This document shows positions 37,541-46,545 of a stretch of 64,000 nt of DNA, one piece after another; the first letter of the stretch is position 1, and each line of letters opens with the position of its first letter. The translations under genes and the position numbers were made by a program. The notes below the pieces were generated by a model. That model was not told the DNA's origin. It saw nothing but the letters and a program-made list of their open reading frames with translations, and did no database searches. Origin of the DNA: Variovorax sp. JS1663 (GTDB taxonomy: Bacteria > Pseudomonadota > Gammaproteobacteria > Burkholderiales > Burkholderiaceae_C). The stretch lies in NCBI RefSeq assembly GCF_002157355.1, contig NZ_LYMK01000022.1, positions 45,411-109,410 on the forward strand. Direction: 5' to 3'.

Positions 37541-37641
37541 ACCGGCCTGGCCCGTCCCTGCAAACTCGATGTGGACCTGCACGCATCCGGCGCGCAGGCG
37601 CAGTCCTTTCCCCTCCCTTTCCTATCCAGCAAGGATCCTTC

Positions 37642-38109
37642 ATGACCCCTGCCGTCTCCACTTCGCCCGCGCCTCTTGCAGCCACGTTCTCCGCCGCCTC
37701 CCCGGCCGGCCACGCCGACGACGCCGGAAAGCTCGTGCTGCGCCTGGCCATCGGCGTGCTCGTCCTGCTGCACGGCGTCTTCAAGCTGTCGGCTGGCGTC
37801 GGCTTCATCGGCGGCATGCTCGCCAAGGCCGGCCTGCCGGGCGGCCTCGCGTACCTGGTCTACGTCGGCGAGGTGATCGCGCCGCTGCTGCTGATCGCCG
37901 GCCTCTGGACGCGCGCCGCCGCCGCCGTGGTGGTCGTCAACATGCTGGTTGCCATCGGCCTGGTACACATGGGCGACCTGTTCGCGATGACCCGCCAGGG
38001 CGGCTGGGCGCTCGAATTGCAGGGCCTGTATCTAGGCGGTGCGATCGCCGTGGGCCTGTTGGGCGGCGGTCGCTTCAGCGTGGGCGGCGCGAGCGGCCGC
38101 TGGAACTGA
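37642..38109 (+). CDS. DoxX family membrane protein
   Basis: A 155-residue protein with four helices and the DoxX pattern: LVLRLAIGVLVLLHGVFKL, GLAYLVYVGEVIAPLLLIAG, AAAVVVVNMLVAIGLVHMG and a final LGGAIAVGLLGGGRF. Members are linked to quinone-dependent or thiol redox reactions and oxidative stress. The first ~25 residues are a low-complexity Ala/Pro/Ser tail in the cytosol. AAGGA precedes the ATG. A CRP-like palindrome lies 102 bp upstream. Confidence 0.88.
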   Translation: MTPAVSTSPAPLAATFSAASPAGHADDAGKLVLRLAIGVLVLLHGVFKLSAGVGFIGGMLAKAGLPGGLAYLVYVGEVIAPLLLIAGLWTRAAAAVVVVNMLVAIGLVHMGDLFAMTRQGGWALELQGLYLGGAIAVGLLGGGRFSVGGASGRWN

Positions 38110-38130
38110 GGGCAGGTGCGGGCGCGGCGC

Positions 38131-38889
38131 CTAGCTCGCGTCGCCGCGCACCTGCGCCACCATGCGCTCCAGCCGGCCGGCATCGGCCACCACCAGTGCA
38201 CGCCCGTCCTTGCGCAGCACGCCGTTGCGCATCAGCAGGTTGAGCTCGCGCGTGACCTGCTCGCGGTTGGTGCTGATCTGGCTGGCCAGCGCGGCGTGGC
38301 GCGGCGCCGGCTCGAGCCGGGCCTCGTTGCCGTCGAAGCCGGCGCTGCGCGCCAGCCGCAGCAATTCGGCATGCAGCCGGTTCTGCACGCCGAGGGTGCT
38401 GAGGTCGATGACGCGCTCGCTGAGCTGGCGCACCAGGGCCGCAAGCCGCTGCATGACCCGCTCGGCCACCCGCGGCTCCTCGCGCAGCAGCGCGAGGAAG
38501 GTGGCGCGGTCCAGGCTCGCGACCACGCAGGGCTCGAGCGTGATCACGTCGGCCGAACGCGGGCCGCCGTCGATGGCCGCGATGTCGCCGAAATGCTCGC
38601 CCGCGTCGGAGTCGCGGAAGGTCACCTGGCGGCCATTGGCCGAGTAGGTGGTCACCCGCACCCGGCCCGAGACCAGCAGGAAGACCTCGCCCTGGGACTC
38701 GGCGCGCAGCATCAGGGGCTTGCCGGCCTCCACGCTGTGCCAGAGGCACTGCTGGGCGAGCTGGTCGAGGCGGCTGTCCGGGAGCCCTTCCAGCAACGCG
38801 ATGCGCCGCAGCGCGAGGCTGGAGCGCGTGCCGGCCTGGGCGGGCTGGGGAGACAAGGTGGAGGAGGAAGAAGGGGTGGTGGAGGCCAT
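38131..38889 (-). CDS. CRP-like transcription regulator
   Basis: A 252-residue CRP/FNR-family protein without an N-terminal cysteine cluster. The pocket segment GEHFGDIAAIDGGPRSADV retains the R-S-A of CRP, where Arg and Ser bind the cAMP phosphate, with Asp in place of the usual Glu. The recognition helix ISTNREQVTRELNLLM differs from the E--SR of FNR, so it reads another site, probably TGTG-type. The start is ATG 38889 or ATG 38913; neither has a good ribosome site. It is divergent from the ferredoxin-cyclase gene and convergent with doxX. Confidence 0.88.
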   Translation of the reverse strand: MASTTPSSSSTLSPQPAQAGTRSSLALRRIALLEGLPDSRLDQLAQQCLWHSVEAGKPLMLRAESQGEVFLLVSGRVRVTTYSANGRQVTFRDSDAGEHFGDIAAIDGGPRSADVITLEPCVVASLDRATFLALLREEPRVAERVMQRLAALVRQLSERVIDLSTLGVQNRLHAELLRLARSAGFDGNEARLEPAPRHAALASQISTNREQVTRELNLLMRNGVLRKDGRALVVADAGRLERMVAQVRGDAS

Positions 38890-38942
38890 GCCGGATGGGA
38901 GGGGCGCGCGCATTATGCTCGGGTGCCCTTCCGACCCGCCGC

Positions 38943-40616
38943 ATGGACAGACGTTCCCCGCCGCCCCTGAGAACGCCCTCGCGACGCAACCTGCGCTGGG
39001 CCAGCGGCGTGGTGCTGATGGCCTACGTCACGCTGCACCTGCTCAACCATGCGCTGGGCATCGCCTCCTTCGCCCGGGCCCAGGCCGCCCTGGATGGCGT
39101 GCACGTCTTCTGGCACAGCCTGCCCGGCACGCTGCTGCTCTACGGAGCGGCCACGGTGCACGTCGCGCTGGCGGTGATCGCGCTGTGGGAGCGGCGCACC
39201 CTGCGCTTGCCGCCGCTCGAGGGCCTGCGGCTGCTGCTGGGCCTGGCGCTGCCGCTGCTGCTGGCCTCGCACCTGACCGCGATGCGCGGCGCCTACCTGG
39301 CCTATGGCATCGAGGGTTCCTATGCGCGCGTGGTATGGGGGCTGTGGGACCTCCCGGGTGCGAGCGCTCAGCTGGGGCTGATGCTCGCGGCCTGGGCGCA
39401 CGGCTGCCTGGGCCTGCATTTCGCGCTGCGCGTGCAGCCGTGGTACCGGCGCTTCTCCCACCTGCTGCTGGTCGTGGCCGTCGTGCTGCCGCTTCTGGCG
39501 GCGCTGGGCTTCCTCTCGATGGGCCGCGAATTCGAATGGACCGGGCTGCCTCCCTTCGAGCGGCCCACGCCCGAACAGGCGCGCGCGCTCGTCGCGACCG
39601 AGGAGAACATCAAGCGCTTCTACCTGCTCGCGCTGGCGGCGCTGCTCGCGGCGCGCTGGGGCCGCGGCTGGTACCACCGCTGGTCGGGCCGGCCCTCGAT
39701 CGCGCTGCGCTACCCCGATCGTACGGTGCGCGTGCCGCGCGGCTGGAGCGTGCTGGAGGCGAGCCGCTCGCACGGCATCGCGCACCTGTCGGCCTGCGGC
39801 GGACGCGCGCGCTGCTCCACCTGCCGGGTGCGCGTCATCGGGCCCGCGGCGCATGTCGAGGCGCCCGGCACGGACGAGCAGCGCACGCTCGAGCGCGTGC
39901 GGGCGCCGCAGGACGTGCGCCTGGCCTGCCAGTTGCGGCCGCGCGGCGATGTCGAGGTCACGCCACTGTTCGCGCACCCGCCGAACCCTGGCCGGCCCGC
40001 GCCGGTGGGCCGCTTCGGGCACGAGCGCGACGTCGCAATCCTGTTCGTCGACCTGCGGCGCTGGTCGGGCCTGTCGGAGCGGCAGTGGCCCTTCGACCTG
40101 GCCTACGTGCTCGACCGCTATTTCGCGACCGTGGGCGCGGCGGTGCGCGATGCCGGGGGCGTCCCCAACCAGTTCGTCGGTGACAGCGTGATGGCGATCT
40201 TCGGCCTCGAGACCGACCTTGCCACCGCCTGCCGCCAGGCGCTGCGCGCCGCCCGGCTCATCGGCGAGCGCATGGATGCCTGGAGCAAAGGCTTCGAGGC
40301 GCAGTTCGGCCAGCGCCTGGATTTCGGCATGGGACTGCACGCGGGCCGCGCCGCCGTCGGCGAGGTGGGCTACCTCCAGACCACCAGCTTCACCGCCATT
40401 GGCGAAGTGGTGAACACGGCGAGCCGCCTGCAGGACCATTCGAAGCAGGCCTCGGCGCGGCTGGTGCTGTCGCTGTTCGCCGCGCGGCAGGCGGGCATGG
40501 CCGATGCGTTCGGCGACGCCGAGCTGCTCGCGGTACGCGGGCGCACGGAGCCGCTGGAGGTGCTGTATGTGCACGGCCCGATGATGGACGGACGGGCCAT
40601 CGGCCCCGCGCCCTGA
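38943..40616 (+). CDS. Membrane [2Fe-2S] ferredoxin-adenylate/guanylate cyclase fusion
   Basis: A 557-residue protein. About six N-terminal helices include HLLNHALG (His32, His36) of cytochrome-b-like look; a plant-type ferredoxin domain follows with C-x5-C-x2-C (Cys285, Cys291, Cys294) and Cys329, the classical ligand spacing; the C-terminus is a class III cyclase with ILFVDLRRWSG and FVGDSVMAIFG, giving both metal Asp residues. It likely makes cAMP (or cGMP) in response to the redox state of the cluster. The gene is divergent from the CRP-like regulator, only 53 bp away, which hints at a regulator-messenger pair. Confidence 0.9.
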   Translation: MDRRSPPPLRTPSRRNLRWASGVVLMAYVTLHLLNHALGIASFARAQAALDGVHVFWHSLPGTLLLYGAATVHVALAVIALWERRTLRLPPLEGLRLLLGLALPLLLASHLTAMRGAYLAYGIEGSYARVVWGLWDLPGASAQLGLMLAAWAHGCLGLHFALRVQPWYRRFSHLLLVVAVVLPLLAALGFLSMGREFEWTGLPPFERPTPEQARALVATEENIKRFYLLALAALLAARWGRGWYHRWSGRPSIALRYPDRTVRVPRGWSVLEASRSHGIAHLSACGGRARCSTCRVRVIGPAAHVEAPGTDEQRTLERVRAPQDVRLACQLRPRGDVEVTPLFAHPPNPGRPAPVGRFGHERDVAILFVDLRRWSGLSERQWPFDLAYVLDRYFATVGAAVRDAGGVPNQFVGDSVMAIFGLETDLATACRQALRAARLIGERMDAWSKGFEAQFGQRLDFGMGLHAGRAAVGEVGYLQTTSFTAIGEVVNTASRLQDHSKQASARLVLSLFAARQAGMADAFGDAELLAVRGRTEPLEVLYVHGPMMDGRAIGPAP

Positions 40617-40645
40617 CGGCGGGCGAGCGAGGCCGCGGCGCCTTC

Positions 40646-40674
40646 TTGCAGATCGGTCCGCAGGGGCCTATAAA
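40646..40674 (+). promoter_or_regulatory. Sigma-70 type promoter for the DUF3606 gene
   Basis: TTGCAG (40646-40651) and TATAAA (40669-40674) with a 17-bp spacer, starting transcription near 40681, 23 bases before the ATG at 40704. These match the consensus far better than other gaps in this GC-rich window. Confidence 0.65.
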
Positions 40675-40703
40675 GACCCGATCCTGCCCACCGCGGAGTC
40701 CGC

Positions 40704-40886
40704 ATGACCGACGATCTGAGCCATTTCAAGCCACTGGACCCGGGTCGCATCCTGGCCGACGATCCCGTGGAGCTGCGCTACTGGTGCGCGCAGCTCCGTT
40801 GCTCGGAAGAGGCGCTGCGGGAGGCCATCTTCCAGGTCGGCGACCATGTGACGGCCGTTCGCGACCACCTCGCGGCCCGCGAGTGA
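40704..40886 (+). CDS. DUF3606 domain protein
   Basis: A 60-residue protein matching DUF3606: DPGRILADDPVELRYWCAQL, followed by CSEEALREAIFQVGD and a short helix. Such proteins are common and small in proteobacteria; their function is not known. It has its own strong promoter (40646-40674) and is convergent with pldA, 18 bases away. Confidence 0.85.
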   Translation: MTDDLSHFKPLDPGRILADDPVELRYWCAQLRCSEEALREAIFQVGDHVTAVRDHLAARE

Positions 40887-40891
40887 CGACG

Positions 40892-40905
40892 GGGCCGCGC
40901 GGCCC
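40892..40905. terminator. GC-rich hairpin between convergent genes
   Basis: GGGCCGC/GCGGCCC, a perfect 7-bp self-complementary stretch between the DUF3606 stop and the pldA stop (40905-40907). It has no loop of its own and no T-run on either side, so a real terminator is not established; it is recorded because it lies at the only convergent gap here. Confidence 0.25.
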
Positions 40906-42065
40906 TAGAAATCGACCAGGCTCAGCCCGATGCTCAGCACCGTGCGCTTGCGGTTGTAGTCGACCAGCGTGTCGCCGTAGCCGTGGAACAGCTGCGTGTG
41001 GAAGCGCAGGTTGCTCTTGGCCGAATCGCCGATGGCCTTGAGCCATTCGAGCCGGATGGAGCCCTTGCCACTGTCGCGCAGGTTGTGGCGCAGCGTCACG
41101 CCCAGCGTGTTCTCGCTGCTGAGGTTCCAGCGTCCCGAGATCTCGGCGCGGCCGATGTAGTTGGAGATGTCGGGGTTGTCGTCGTCCGCCGCGCTCTCGT
41201 GCAGGCGCTGCCAGATGCGCCCGGTGAGGGTGAAGCGGTCGTCCAGCTCCATGCCGCCCATCAGATAGACCCGGTTCCAGCTGCGGGAGTAGGGCAGGCT
41301 CTGGCCGTTCGACTGGTGCACCAGGCCCAGGCCCGCGTAGCGCCAGCGCCAGCCGCCGGGCAGCCGCACGTCTGTGGGATAGACGTACATCAGTTCCGGC
41401 TCGTGGTCGGTGGTGCGGAAGGGCCGCGAGATGTCGCCGTTGAAGAGCTGCCAGGTCGACTGCTGCGTGTAGCCGAACCACAGCGAATCCTTCTTGGCCG
41501 GGTCGTCCTGCGTCAGCATGCCCTGCGCAAGCTTGGTGCGCACCGACAGCCCGATGCGCATCTCGTTGGCCTGGTAGGGGATGTAGGTGCCGGTGTGGCC
41601 GGCGGCGGGCGAGGTGGGTGTCTCGGGCTTGTGGTTCGAGGTCGAGAAGGAGACGTTGAGCGGACGGTAGCCGCGGAAGCCGAAGGTGCCGCAGTCGCTG
41701 CCGTTCTCCAGCTCCCAGAAGCGCGAGAGCGCGGAGTACTGGCGGTCGCGGCAGCCTTCCGCGCCGACCGAAACCACGCGCGTGGCCGGCACGGCGGCAT
41801 CCACCGGCGCCGGCGGCTGGGTGCTGGCGAGCACCGGCGGCGCCGCGGGCACGGCGGCCGCGGGCAGCGTCTGCTGTTGGGCCCAGCGGTCGTAGCAAGC
41901 CAGGCGCGCGTCCTTGTCGGCGGCCAGGCGCTGGCATTGCTGCCAGGTCAGCTGTGACTCGGCGAGCGGACTCGGCGGGGTCTGCGCGGGCTGGGCCTGC
42001 GCCTGGGCCAGCACGGAGCCGAGGCCGGCGAGGAGCGCTGTGAGCGCGGTGATGCGTGTGTTCAT
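40905..42065 (-). CDS. pldA: Outer-membrane phospholipase A
   Basis: A 386-residue protein with signal peptide (cleavage after AQA about residue 24), a ~75-residue Pro/Ala-rich linker and a 12-strand barrel. PldA motifs: YTQQSTWQLFNGDISRPFR and HQSNGQS-type active site (His and Ser of H-x-S, with the Asn further on in the strand). It cleaves phospholipids in the outer membrane when asymmetry is lost. The N-terminal 110 residues are longer than in E. coli PldA. ATG 42065 overlaps the stop of the upstream gene (ATGA). Confidence 0.92.
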   Translation of the reverse strand: MNTRITALTALLAGLGSVLAQAQAQPAQTPPSPLAESQLTWQQCQRLAADKDARLACYDRWAQQQTLPAAAVPAAPPVLASTQPPAPVDAAVPATRVVSVGAEGCRDRQYSALSRFWELENGSDCGTFGFRGYRPLNVSFSTSNHKPETPTSPAAGHTGTYIPYQANEMRIGLSVRTKLAQGMLTQDDPAKKDSLWFGYTQQSTWQLFNGDISRPFRTTDHEPELMYVYPTDVRLPGGWRWRYAGLGLVHQSNGQSLPYSRSWNRVYLMGGMELDDRFTLTGRIWQRLHESAADDDNPDISNYIGRAEISGRWNLSSENTLGVTLRHNLRDSGKGSIRLEWLKAIGDSAKSNLRFHTQLFHGYGDTLVDYNRKRTVLSIGLSLVDF

Positions 42066-42490
42066 TGCCAACTGCCAGTCTTGTTCAGCACGAAGGGATG
42101 CGTGCTGTCGTCGGACGCGTTGCGCCACGTTCCCTTGAATTCCCTGCCGCACGAGCCGGGCTGCAATTCGCCCAGCCAGCTGCCGCTGATGGCGCGGCCG
42201 TCCAGGGACTCGTCGATGTTGAGCAGGCCCTCGTCGTCGATGTCGCCGGCCAGCTGCGCCACCGATGCAGCTTTCGTGCCGCCGGTGCGGCTGATGGTGC
42301 CGCGCACGCCGGCGTAGTCGGGGTGCTTCTGGAGCCGCACCTGCGCGATGCCCGGCTGCCCCTCGATGCGCGCTTCCCATGCGCCGTAGAGCGCCTCGAC
42401 CGGCAGCTCGCGGCCGTTCGCGGGGCAGGCGGGCTGGGCCGACGCGCCGACAGCGGCGAGGCACGCGGCCAGCAGGGCGAGCCGCTTCAT
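42062..42490 (-). CDS. Exported protein of unknown function between rep and pldA
   Basis: A 142-residue protein with a short signal peptide (MKRLALLAACLAAVGASAQ) and four Cys, of which two flank the mature N- and C-terminal parts (PACPANG and SCGREF), suggesting a disulphide. The text resembles a small lipocalin-like or calycin domain (LYGAWEARIEG at the front, ISGSWLGELQPG, FKGTWRNA), but I cannot name the family. Start and stop overlap rep and pldA by four bases each (ATGA), so it is translated with both. Confidence 0.75.
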   Translation of the reverse strand: MKRLALLAACLAAVGASAQPACPANGRELPVEALYGAWEARIEGQPGIAQVRLQKHPDYAGVRGTISRTGGTKAASVAQLAGDIDDEGLLNIDESLDGRAISGSWLGELQPGSCGREFKGTWRNASDDSTHPFVLNKTGSWQ

Positions 42491-44592
42491 GAGGCCGGCG
42501 CGGCCTGCTGCGCCGCCGCCGCGGCGGCCGCGCTTTCCTGGGCCTTGCGCGCGAACTCGGCGCGCAGCGCCTTGAGCTTCTCGCGCGGGTCTTCCTTGAC
42601 GGTCTTCTGGTCGAGCGCCATCTCGGCGATGAAGCGGCTGGGCTGGGCCGGCACCATCTCGCGGCCCTGCTTGCGGCGCTTGGTCCAGCTCACGGCCAGG
42701 CTGCGCTGGGCGCGCGTGATGCCCACGTACATCAGGCGGCGCTCCTCCTGCAGGCGCTGCAGGGTGTCGTCGCTGACCTTCTGCTGGCGGCCGCCGTCGT
42801 CGTCGAGCTTGAAGGGCAAGAGGCCCTCGTTCACGCCGATCAGCATCACGTGCGGCCATTCCAGGCCCTTCGATGCGTGCAGGGTGGAGAGCGTGACCAC
42901 GTTCTGGTCCTGCTCGCGCTCGCTGATGGTGGACAGGAGCGAGATGGTCTGCGCGACTTCCAGCAGGCTCTTGACCTCGCTGTCGATGGTCGCGCCGGAG
43001 GGGTCGCTCGCCTGCCCGCCGCAGCGCTGCGCCATCCAGTCGCAGAACTCCATCACGTTGGTCCAGCGGCTGGCCGCGGCCTGCTCGCTGTCCTCGCCGT
43101 CGTAGAGGTGCTTCTCGTACTCGATCTCCTTGAGCCAGTCGTTCAGGAAGGCGCGCGCGTCCTCGGCGCCGAGCGTGCGGCGCGCGCGGTATTCGAGGTC
43201 GTTGATGTAGCGGCCGAACTCGTGCAGCCCCTCCATTGCGCGCTTGGCCATCACGCTGGGCAGCGAGGGCGAGAACAGCGCCTCGAAGAGGCTCAGCTTG
43301 TACTGGCTGGCGAAGGTGCCCAGGCTGGCCAGCGTGGTGTGGCCGATGCCGCGCTTGGGCGTGGTGACCGCGCGCAGGAAGGCCGGGTCGTCGTCGTTGT
43401 TGACCCAGAGGCGGAACCAGCCGCACAGGTCCTTGATCTCCGCGCGGTCGAAGAAGCTCTGGCCGCCGGAGACCTTGTAGGGGATCTGCGCGCGGCGCAA
43501 GGCCTGCTCGAACACACGCGCCTGGTGGTTGGCGCGGTAGAGGATGGCGAAGTCGCGGAACTCCTTGAACTGCGGCCCCTGCGTGACGGACTCGCTGCTG
43601 CGCAGGCTCACGATGCGCGCCACCGCGCGCTCGGCCTCGTGCTGCTCGTGGTCGGCATCGACCACGCGCACCGGCTCGCCCTCGCCGAGTTCGCTGAACA
43701 GGGTCTTGGGGAAGAGCTTGGGATTCGGTCCGATCACGTTGTTGGCCGCGCGCAGGATGGCGCTGGTGCTGCGGTAGTTCTGCTCCAGCTTGATGACCTT
43801 GAGCGTGGGGAAGTCCACCGGCAGCTTGCGCAGGTTGTCCAGCGTGGCGCCGCGCCAGCCGTAGATCGACTGGTCGTCGTCGCCCACCGCGGTGAAGCGG
43901 CCGCGCGTGCCGACCAGCGCCTTCAGCACCTCGTACTGGGTGGCGTTGGTGTCCTGGTATTCGTCCACCAGCACGTGGCCGAGCGCGGCCTGCCACTTGG
44001 TGCGCACTTCCTCGTATTCGCGCAGCAGCTTCAGCGGCATGCCGATCAGGTCGTCGAAGTCCACGCTCTGGTAGGCCGTGAGCCGCTCTTCGTAGCGCGC
44101 CATGATGCGCGCGGTGATGCGCTCGTTGTCGTCTGCCGCCTGGGCCTCGGCCTGCGCGGCGTTGAGCCCCATGTTCTTCCACTTGCTGATGGTCCACTGC
44201 CAGATGCGCGCCGTCGCCGCATCGGTGGTGCCGCCGGCATCCTTCAGGATCTTGGTGACGTCGTCGCTGTCGAGGATGCTGAAGGCCGGCTTCAGGCCCA
44301 GCACGCCGCCGTCCTCGCGCATCATGCGCACGCCCAGGGCGTGGAAGGTGCACACCACCACCTTGTTCGCGTCGCGCCCGATCAGGCCCTTCGCACGCTC
44401 GCGCATCTCGGCGGCGGCCTTGTTGGTGAAGGTGATGGCCGCGATGCGCTGCGGCGCCAGGCCCGACTGGATCAGCCGCGCGATCTTGTGCGTGATGACG
44501 CGCGTCTTGCCCGAGCCGGCGCCCGCCAGCACGAGGCAGGGGCCATGGAGGTAATTGACGGCTTCTTGCTGCGCGAGATTGAGACCGGACAT
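42487..44592 (-). CDS. rep: Rep/UvrD-type ATP-dependent DNA helicase
   Basis: A 701-residue superfamily 1A helicase: Walker A AGAGSGKT near residue 25, TFTNKAAAEM, DEYQDTN, GDDDQSIYGWRGA, QNYRS and GLEW..HV..IGVNEG near the end. The start MSGLNLAQQEAVNYL and total length fit Rep, which removes barriers ahead of forks, better than UvrD. The C-terminal Ala-rich tail overlaps the next gene. It heads the operon with the exported protein and pldA, an odd mix of DNA and envelope work. Confidence 0.92.
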   Translation of the reverse strand: MSGLNLAQQEAVNYLHGPCLVLAGAGSGKTRVITHKIARLIQSGLAPQRIAAITFTNKAAAEMRERAKGLIGRDANKVVVCTFHALGVRMMREDGGVLGLKPAFSILDSDDVTKILKDAGGTTDAATARIWQWTISKWKNMGLNAAQAEAQAADDNERITARIMARYEERLTAYQSVDFDDLIGMPLKLLREYEEVRTKWQAALGHVLVDEYQDTNATQYEVLKALVGTRGRFTAVGDDDQSIYGWRGATLDNLRKLPVDFPTLKVIKLEQNYRSTSAILRAANNVIGPNPKLFPKTLFSELGEGEPVRVVDADHEQHEAERAVARIVSLRSSESVTQGPQFKEFRDFAILYRANHQARVFEQALRRAQIPYKVSGGQSFFDRAEIKDLCGWFRLWVNNDDDPAFLRAVTTPKRGIGHTTLASLGTFASQYKLSLFEALFSPSLPSVMAKRAMEGLHEFGRYINDLEYRARRTLGAEDARAFLNDWLKEIEYEKHLYDGEDSEQAAASRWTNVMEFCDWMAQRCGGQASDPSGATIDSEVKSLLEVAQTISLLSTISEREQDQNVVTLSTLHASKGLEWPHVMLIGVNEGLLPFKLDDDGGRQQKVSDDTLQRLQEERRLMYVGITRAQRSLAVSWTKRRKQGREMVPAQPSRFIAEMALDQKTVKEDPREKLKALRAEFARKAQESAAAAAAAQQAAPAS

Positions 44593-44708
44593 GAAGGGAA
44601 GGCGGGGAGGGCGCGCGACGGGCGCAAAGCGGGCAATGATACGGGGGTGGCCCGATGCAAGCCTGTGTGAAAGCTGTGTCGCCATGTGCGGCGACGACAA
44701 TCGCCCGC

Positions 44709-45719
44709 GTGCTGCAGATTCTCCTGGTCACCCTCCCGTTCTTCGCGCTAATCGCGGCCGGCTATGCGGCGGCGCGCACCGGGGCGCTGCCGCTGGCGGC
44801 CATTCCAGGGCTGAACGCCTTCGTGCTTTATTTCGCGCTGCCCTGCATGCTGTTCCGTTTCGGCGCCGGCGCCCCGATCGGGCAACTGCTGGATGCCGGC
44901 GTGGCGCTCGTCTGGGGGGGCTGCGCCCTGGCGGTGGTCGGCGTCACGGTGGGGCTGGCGCGGCGGCAGGGCATCGGCTGGAACGACGCGGCCTTCGGCG
45001 CGCTGGTGGCCGCCTTTCCCAACACCGGCTTCATGGGCCTGCCGCTGCTGATCGCGATCCTGGGCGCGCAGGCGGCCCCGCCGATGATCATCACCATCGC
45101 CTTCGATCTGGTGCTGACGTCCTCGCTGTGCATCGCCCTGTCGCGCCTGGACGGCGTCGATGCGCACGGCCCCTCGCGGGCGGCGCGCCAGGCGCTGCGC
45201 GGCATCGTGCAGAACCCGATGCCCTGGGCCATCCTGCTGGGCGGGCTGGCCTCGGCCATGCGATTCGAGCTGTGGGCGCCGCTCGAACGCACGATCGCGA
45301 TGCTGGGCGATGCCGCTTCTCCCGTGGCGTTGTTCACCATCGGCGCGGTGCTCGCCCGCTCGGCCCTGCTGGCGCGCGAGCACCGCGCCAGTGCGCTGGT
45401 GGCCGCGGCCATGGGCAGCGGGGCACCGGCGCCCTCGCAGGCCAGGCCGGCCGACCTGCTGTCGGTCGCGGCGATCAAGCTGCTGGTGCATCCGCTGCTG
45501 GTGTACGGCGCCGGCCGCGCGGCGATCGCGCTGGGCGTGCCGCTGGCGCCGGCGGCGCTGGTCGCGATCGTGCTGGTGGCCGCGCTGCCGAGTGCCAGCA
45601 ACGTCGCCATGCTGGCCGAGCGCTTCGGCGCCGACAACGGGCGCATCGCGCGCATCATCCTCTGGACGACCGCGGCGGCCTTCTTCAGCTTCCCGCTGGC
45701 TGCCGGTTGGGTTCGTTAA
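44709..45719 (+). CDS. AEC-family transporter (auxin efflux carrier-like)
   Basis: A 336-residue protein with ten helices, starting VLQILLVTLPFFALIAAGYAA, the usual AEC N-terminus, at GTG 44709; ATG 44655 (354 residues) is also open but adds an unusual Cys-rich stretch. Family motifs PNTGFMGLPLLIAI and the late LPSASNVAMLAERFG are clear. AEC members export or import organic acids such as malate or malonate; the substrate is unknown. Divergent from rep; its stop overlaps the next, convergent gene. Confidence 0.85.
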   Translation: MLQILLVTLPFFALIAAGYAAARTGALPLAAIPGLNAFVLYFALPCMLFRFGAGAPIGQLLDAGVALVWGGCALAVVGVTVGLARRQGIGWNDAAFGALVAAFPNTGFMGLPLLIAILGAQAAPPMIITIAFDLVLTSSLCIALSRLDGVDAHGPSRAARQALRGIVQNPMPWAILLGGLASAMRFELWAPLERTIAMLGDAASPVALFTIGAVLARSALLAREHRASALVAAAMGSGAPAPSQARPADLLSVAAIKLLVHPLLVYGAGRAAIALGVPLAPAALVAIVLVAALPSASNVAMLAERFGADNGRIARIILWTTAAAFFSFPLAAGWVR

Positions 45720-46342
45720 GGCGTGAGCACGCCCAGCTTGTAGGGGTCGGCGTCGGACAGCACCTCGCAGCGCGACATGTCGCGCCCCTGGGTGCCGTCG
45801 CAGTAGAAGGTGTTGTAGACGCGGCCGAAGAGCGTGGGCGTGGAGGTGAACAGCACGCCCTGCGTGGGCTGCCAGCGCTCCCTGAGGCCGCCCGCTCCGG
45901 AATCGGGGGCCGGCTCGGTGAATTCGGCCAGGGTCTTCTGCGCCTCGTCGCCGCGCCAGCGGGTGGCCAGATCCTGGGGATCGGGCCGCGCGGCCAGCGG
46001 GATCAGCAGGCCATTGACCTGGAAGCCACGCGCGAAGCGGTGCTCCTTGCCGGCCAGGAAGGCATAGGCGCAGGCCGCGTGGCACTGGCCGCGGGCTTCC
46101 GTGTTGACCCCACTGGCCCGGATCGCGCGGGCATAGGCCCCGGCCACCTCGGCCGTGCCGCCCAGGGAGTTCTCGAACATCACCGTGCGCACGTTGCCGC
46201 TGCCCAGGTGCTCCATGAACTGGTCGACGGCACTGCCGTCCAGCATGCCGCTGACCACCAGGCGATTGCCTTCCAGCTCGATGTCCGCCGCCTGCGCGCC
46301 GGCAGCAGCCAGCACCGCCAGGGCCAAGAACCAGCTTTTCAC
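45716..46342 (-). CDS. Exported ClpP/crotonase-fold-like protein
   Basis: A 208-residue protein with GTG start and GGAAGG upstream. Signal peptide to AQA (residue 18). The core VRTVMFENSLGGTAEVAGAY, RAIRASGVNTEARGQCHAACAYAFLAG fits the periplasmic ClpP-like family (COG3904 type), where Gly-rich turn and Cys/Ala helix replace the protease residues; a catalytic Ser is not evident. Four Cys, two of them in TFYCDG and MSRCEV, may pair. Function unknown. Confidence 0.75.
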   Translation of the reverse strand: MKSWFLALAVLAAAGAQAADIELEGNRLVVSGMLDGSAVDQFMEHLGSGNVRTVMFENSLGGTAEVAGAYARAIRASGVNTEARGQCHAACAYAFLAGKEHRFARGFQVNGLLIPLAARPDPQDLATRWRGDEAQKTLAEFTEPAPDSGAGGLRERWQPTQGVLFTSTPTLFGRVYNTFYCDGTQGRDMSRCEVLSDADPYKLGVLTP

Positions 46343-46545
46343 GCCAACGACCTTCCGGATTCGGCCCCCCCGAGGGCCCTGTCCTCACGCCCGACGCCCG
46401 GCTCACGGCGGCGTCGGCTCCGGCCCCAGGATAGGCGCTGCAACCCCATGTGACCATTGGCTGATAGTGCTAACTATTTCTTTTGACTAATTCTTCTGTT
46501 TGCAAAGCTACTGTTAAAGTGGTGTGAAAACCGGGAGAAATCGCC

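Noticed and set aside
46483..46514. Sigma-70 promoter TTGACT / TACTGT for the small membrane protein
   Set aside because: The spacer is 20 bp and the -10 matches in only three positions.
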